Positions 61,787-64,000 of a stretch of 64,000 nt of DNA are shown here, piece after piece. The notes below the pieces were generated by a model, which saw nothing but the letters and a program-made list of their open reading frames with translations, did not search any database and was not told the origin of the DNA. Location of the stretch: assembly GCA_963678055.1 (NCBI GenBank), contig OY782679.1, positions 2,542,001-2,606,000 on the forward strand, given 5' to 3'. The DNA is from CAXXOK01 sp963678055 (GTDB lineage: Bacteria > Bacillota > Clostridia > Christensenellales > Aristaeellaceae). The position numbers and the translations under genes are program-made. The stretch's first letter is position 1, and the number at the start of each line of letters is the position of its first letter.

Positions 61787-63007
61787 CTAACAAAGGAATT
61801 CAGGAAATACATCAACTTCCGCCGCAACGCGCAACGCTTCCTTATAACGGCGGTTGTGTACCAGGGCTTCCACCAGCAAGTTGCCCTGGAACTGCTTGAA
61901 TCCATGATGGTACACGCTGTCGATCTCCTCGTATACCTCTCGCAGCAGCATCAGGTATTCTTCCGATGTAAGGTAATCGTCCCGCAGCCGGAAGCCGACG
62001 ATGCGGATCAGCTTTTCTTCCATCGGGTCTGCGTTTCCCGCTTTGAGCAGGCGTTCCGCCTTGCGCAGATACTTGGTCGCCGTCTTGCGGTCCCCCACAT
62101 CAAAACAGGCGATAGCGAGCTTATGGCACAACAGCAGCTTGTCCTTATACCCGCCATCCTCGGCACGTTTTAGGTAGGGCAGGGCATCCGCACTTTTGCG
62201 CATACTGACCAGCGTAGCGCCAATGTTGTAATCAATATTGGGCATCATCGCCGGCTGGATACGGCGCGCCAGCCTGCGTGCCTTTTTAAAGTACCGCAGC
62301 ATCAGTTCTTCCTGATACAAGTCCGCATGGCAGATGGCGATGAGATTGGTCGCCAGCAGCAGGATCATCGGGTTGCCCTCACCCGCTGCGCGGGTATAGG
62401 CAATTTGCAGGTTGTCGATGGCTGCCTGGTATTTGCCGAGTGCATGGTAACACGCGCCCAGTTGGTGCGCTATATAAGCGCTGGGCCGCAAGCGGTTGGC
62501 TTTGCCATACCAGGCAAGCTGTTCGTCAAAAGACGCAGCAGCCCCGCCACGCGCCAGCGCGTAGAAAAACAGCGTCTGCTCGCTCATTTCCTCTTCCCGG
62601 TATGCAAGACTGTCCAGCAGCGTCCGCGCCTGCTCGATCTGTACCTGATCATGCTCCATGGCATCAAATGCTAAAAACAGCGTGTATTCATCGGTCAGTG
62701 GGCTTTGCAGCGCTTGCTCACGCACCGCCAGCAGGCGTGTGCGCTCGGCTTCCTGCGATTCCCCAGACAGGATATGGTCAAAGAATGCATCCAAATCCTG
62801 CCGCGTATCACGCAGAAAGCCTTCATCCATTTGAAACTCCACGCCAAGCGCCGTAAACAAAAGCCGGGTGATCTCCTCCCCCGGGTTGGCTGTGCCCTTT
62901 TCAATCTTGCTCAGGTACGATACCGCGCAGATTCCCTTGCACAGCGCAGCCTGAGACAGTTTGCGTTCCAGCCGCAGCCGCCGGATAAGCGATCCTGTTT
63001 TTTCCAT
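61787..63007 (-). CDS. HTH-TPR transcriptional regulator (PlcR/Rgg-like architecture)
   Basis: 406 residues, AGGAG upstream. Xre-type HTH at 7-60 (LIRRLRLERKLSQAALCKGICAVSYLSKIEKGTANPGEEITRLLFTALG), then a helical array of TPR-like repeats through residue 400 (SAYIAHQLGACYHALGKYQAAIDNLQIAYTRA, DALPYLKRAEDGGYKDKLLLCHKLAIACFDVGDRKTATKYLRKAERLL). Such proteins often respond to short peptides. It precedes an MFS gene, the likely target; no pheromone-like small gene was found next to it. Confidence 0.85.
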   Translation of the reverse strand: MEKTGSLIRRLRLERKLSQAALCKGICAVSYLSKIEKGTANPGEEITRLLFTALGVEFQMDEGFLRDTRQDLDAFFDHILSGESQEAERTRLLAVREQALQSPLTDEYTLFLAFDAMEHDQVQIEQARTLLDSLAYREEEMSEQTLFFYALARGGAAASFDEQLAWYGKANRLRPSAYIAHQLGACYHALGKYQAAIDNLQIAYTRAAGEGNPMILLLATNLIAICHADLYQEELMLRYFKKARRLARRIQPAMMPNIDYNIGATLVSMRKSADALPYLKRAEDGGYKDKLLLCHKLAIACFDVGDRKTATKYLRKAERLLKAGNADPMEEKLIRIVGFRLRDDYLTSEEYLMLLREVYEEIDSVYHHGFKQFQGNLLVEALVHNRRYKEALRVAAEVDVFPEFLC

Positions 63008-63237
63008 GCCATCGTCTCCTGCTGTGCTTCATCTACTTTGGATGTGTGTATCAGGTTGCACACTGTCCTGTATGCAGCTTCCAACTCCGGTAAGACCCAT
63101 TTGCTTGTACTGTATCGCAGGGCATCGTTTCCGTCAAGACAGCATGATGCAATACGCTAACAAGGTATCTACTATGCCTGCTTTGAAGCGAGAGGAGCCT
63201 GAACGGGGCGCTGCGAGAGGAAACAGCTTCTGCATAC

Positions 63238-63276
63238 AAAAACATCGCCGTGAACTAAGCTTAGTTCACGGCGATG
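63238..63276 (-). terminator. Terminator of tRNA-Gln
   Basis: Perfect palindrome with 17-bp arms CATCGCCGTGAACTAAG / CTTAGTTCACGGCGATG and no spacer, followed on the minus strand by TTTTT, one base after the tRNA CCA. The stretch 63008-63237 holds nothing else that I can name. Confidence 0.88.
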
Positions 63277-63277
63277 A

Positions 63278-63351
63278 TGGCTGGGGAACTAGGATTCGAA
63301 CCTAGACAATACGAGTCAGAGTCGTAGGTGCTACCGTTACACAATTCCCCA
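63278..63351 (-). tRNA. tRNA-Gln (CTG)
   Basis: 74 bases on the minus strand, acceptor TGGGGAA/TTCCCCA, anticodon CTG in ACTCTGACT, T-loop GGTTCGAATCC, encoded CCA. Confidence 0.95.
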
Positions 63352-63365
63352 TCAGATGCCTAGTT

Positions 63366-63394
63366 ATTATACGAGCCATCCAGGGCGATGTCAA
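63366..63394 (-). promoter_or_regulatory. Promoter of tRNA-Gln
   Basis: Full consensus TTGACA, 17 bases, TATAAT on the minus strand. Confidence 0.88.
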
Positions 63395-63747
63395 GTGTTC
63401 AAACCAATGTTTCACGCTGCGATAAGGCACAGGTAGGCTGGCAAATTGCGAGTGAATTTTCGCTTCCACTCCGCAGGTCTTTCACCAGGGAAATTCTACA
63501 TCTAAAAACAACAGAACTCACGAAAGAATCATTCGAGACTTATAGTATTGTTTTTATTTTGTTTTTCCATTGTACAAAAATGGCAACCAAAACGGTTTAT
63601 GCATGCGCTTGCGCTATATTCCCCAATTGAAGCGCTCCGTAGCCTTTTCCTTCCTATCAACATGCTTGTTGAAGCACCATCGGAAATGTTGTATACTACC
63701 TTTGCATACTAATGTGCGTATATAAAAAAGAATGCCGAGGAGATTTA
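63395..63747 (+). promoter_or_regulatory. Leader region of the oppB-like gene with promoter
   Basis: No gene is supported in this gap; an 80-codon frame at 63388-63630 has no RBS or family look. A good promoter lies at 63669-63697: TTGAAG, 17 bases, TATACT. GAGGAG (63737-63742) precedes the start codon. Confidence 0.65.
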
Positions 63748-64000
63748 ATGACAAGCTATATTATCAAGCGGTTGGTGGCCGCATTGCTGACGATTTTCCT
63801 GATCGCAGCCATCACGTTCTTCATGATGCATTCCATTCCCGGTGGTCCGTTCACAAGAGAAAAACCCGTTCCGGACTCCATCATGCGGGTGTTGAATGAA
63901 AAGTATCATTTGGACGATCCCTTATTTACGCAATTCATTGATTATATGAAGGGATTGGCCACGTTTGATTTGGGTCCGTCGTTTTCCAAAGTCGGCGTTG
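63748..64000 (+). CDS. oppB: Oligopeptide ABC transporter permease OppB-like (5' end only)
   Basis: The first 84 codons are in the window. MTSYIIKRLVAALLTIFLIAAITFFMMHSIPGGPF is the standard OppB/DppB start with the first membrane helix, followed by the extracellular loop LNEKYHLDDPLFTQFIDYMKGLATFDLGPSF, which also fits the family. Further opp genes probably follow outside the window. First gene of its operon. Confidence 0.9.
   Translation, partial: MTSYIIKRLVAALLTIFLIAAITFFMMHSIPGGPFTREKPVPDSIMRVLNEKYHLDDPLFTQFIDYMKGLATFDLGPSFSKVGV

Noticed and set aside
63388..63630. 80-codon frame before oppB
   Set aside because: No RBS, starts in the tRNA-Gln promoter, irregular composition.

Overview
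The window looks like chromosome of a strictly anaerobic, fermentative Bacillota, most likely class Clostridia. It encodes an NADH-linked [FeFe] hydrogenase with a companion sensory [FeFe] hydrogenase, Firmicutes-type extended Shine-Dalgarno sites, frequent GTG/TTG starts, tRNAs with encoded CCA ends, and several glycan-degrading enzymes. Most of it is fairly GC-rich. Visible AT-rich exceptions are 5.1-7.2 kb, about 17.2-17.4 kb and about 18.1-18.8 kb. No rRNA, transposase, phage structural gene or CRISPR array was seen.

Layout. (1) 1-5.1 kb: end of a HydB/NuoF-like subunit, the catalytic hydrogenase HydA, a HydS-like sensory hydrogenase with a PAS domain, and an overlapping SpoIIE-type phosphatase; together a hydrogen-producing enzyme plus a probable H2/redox sensing pair. 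(2) 5.1-7.2 kb: an AT-rich three-gene island with its own promoter and terminator: a 68-residue peptide, an MvdD-like ATP-grasp ligase and a membrane protein. This is a candidate ATP-grasp-modified peptide (graspetide-like) system and is the most novel-looking part of the window. (3) 7.2-13 kb: L25/Ctc, a histidine kinase/response regulator pair, a small secreted protein, a glyoxalase-fold protein and a DUF4353-type lipoprotein. (4) 13-16 kb: btuFCD-like transporter behind a cobalamin riboswitch whose downstream RNA can sequester the btuF ribosome binding site. (5) 16-18.1 kb: mnaA and a seven-tRNA operon. (6) 18.1-24.1 kb: a DUF454 / CydDC-like ABC pair / MATE cassette with two DtxR-box-like operators and a DtxR-family regulator at its far end.

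(7) 24-33 kb: alanine dehydrogenase, a zinc-ribbon protein, a heterodimeric ABC exporter, an AhpD-fold protein, AzlCD and a diguanylate cyclase. (8) 33-40 kb: a glycan locus with GH43, L-fucose isomerase, AraC regulator and GH31 alpha-xylosidase, suggestive of a fucosylated xyloglucan-type substrate. (9) 40-51.8 kb: a GGDEF-EAL protein, nagA, a second DUF454 protein, tRNA-Leu, an AraC/GyrI-like regulator, an esterase-like hydrolase and a dense run of six GNAT acetyltransferases mixed with VOC, DUF1697, PhzF and tautomerase genes. (10) 51.8-58.1 kb: glycerate kinase, an OmpR-type regulator with a kinase lacking membrane segments, a nitroreductase, and a MacB/FtsX-type ABC transporter with phased GTCA repeats in front. 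(11) 58-64 kb: a membrane protein, an ECF sigma/anti-sigma pair with an ECF-like promoter, an MFS transporter under an HTH-TPR regulator, tRNA-Gln, and the start of an oppB-like permease cut by the window end.

All assignments come from reading motifs and context. No database search was run, so family names are recognitions, and promoters, operators and terminators are pattern matches.
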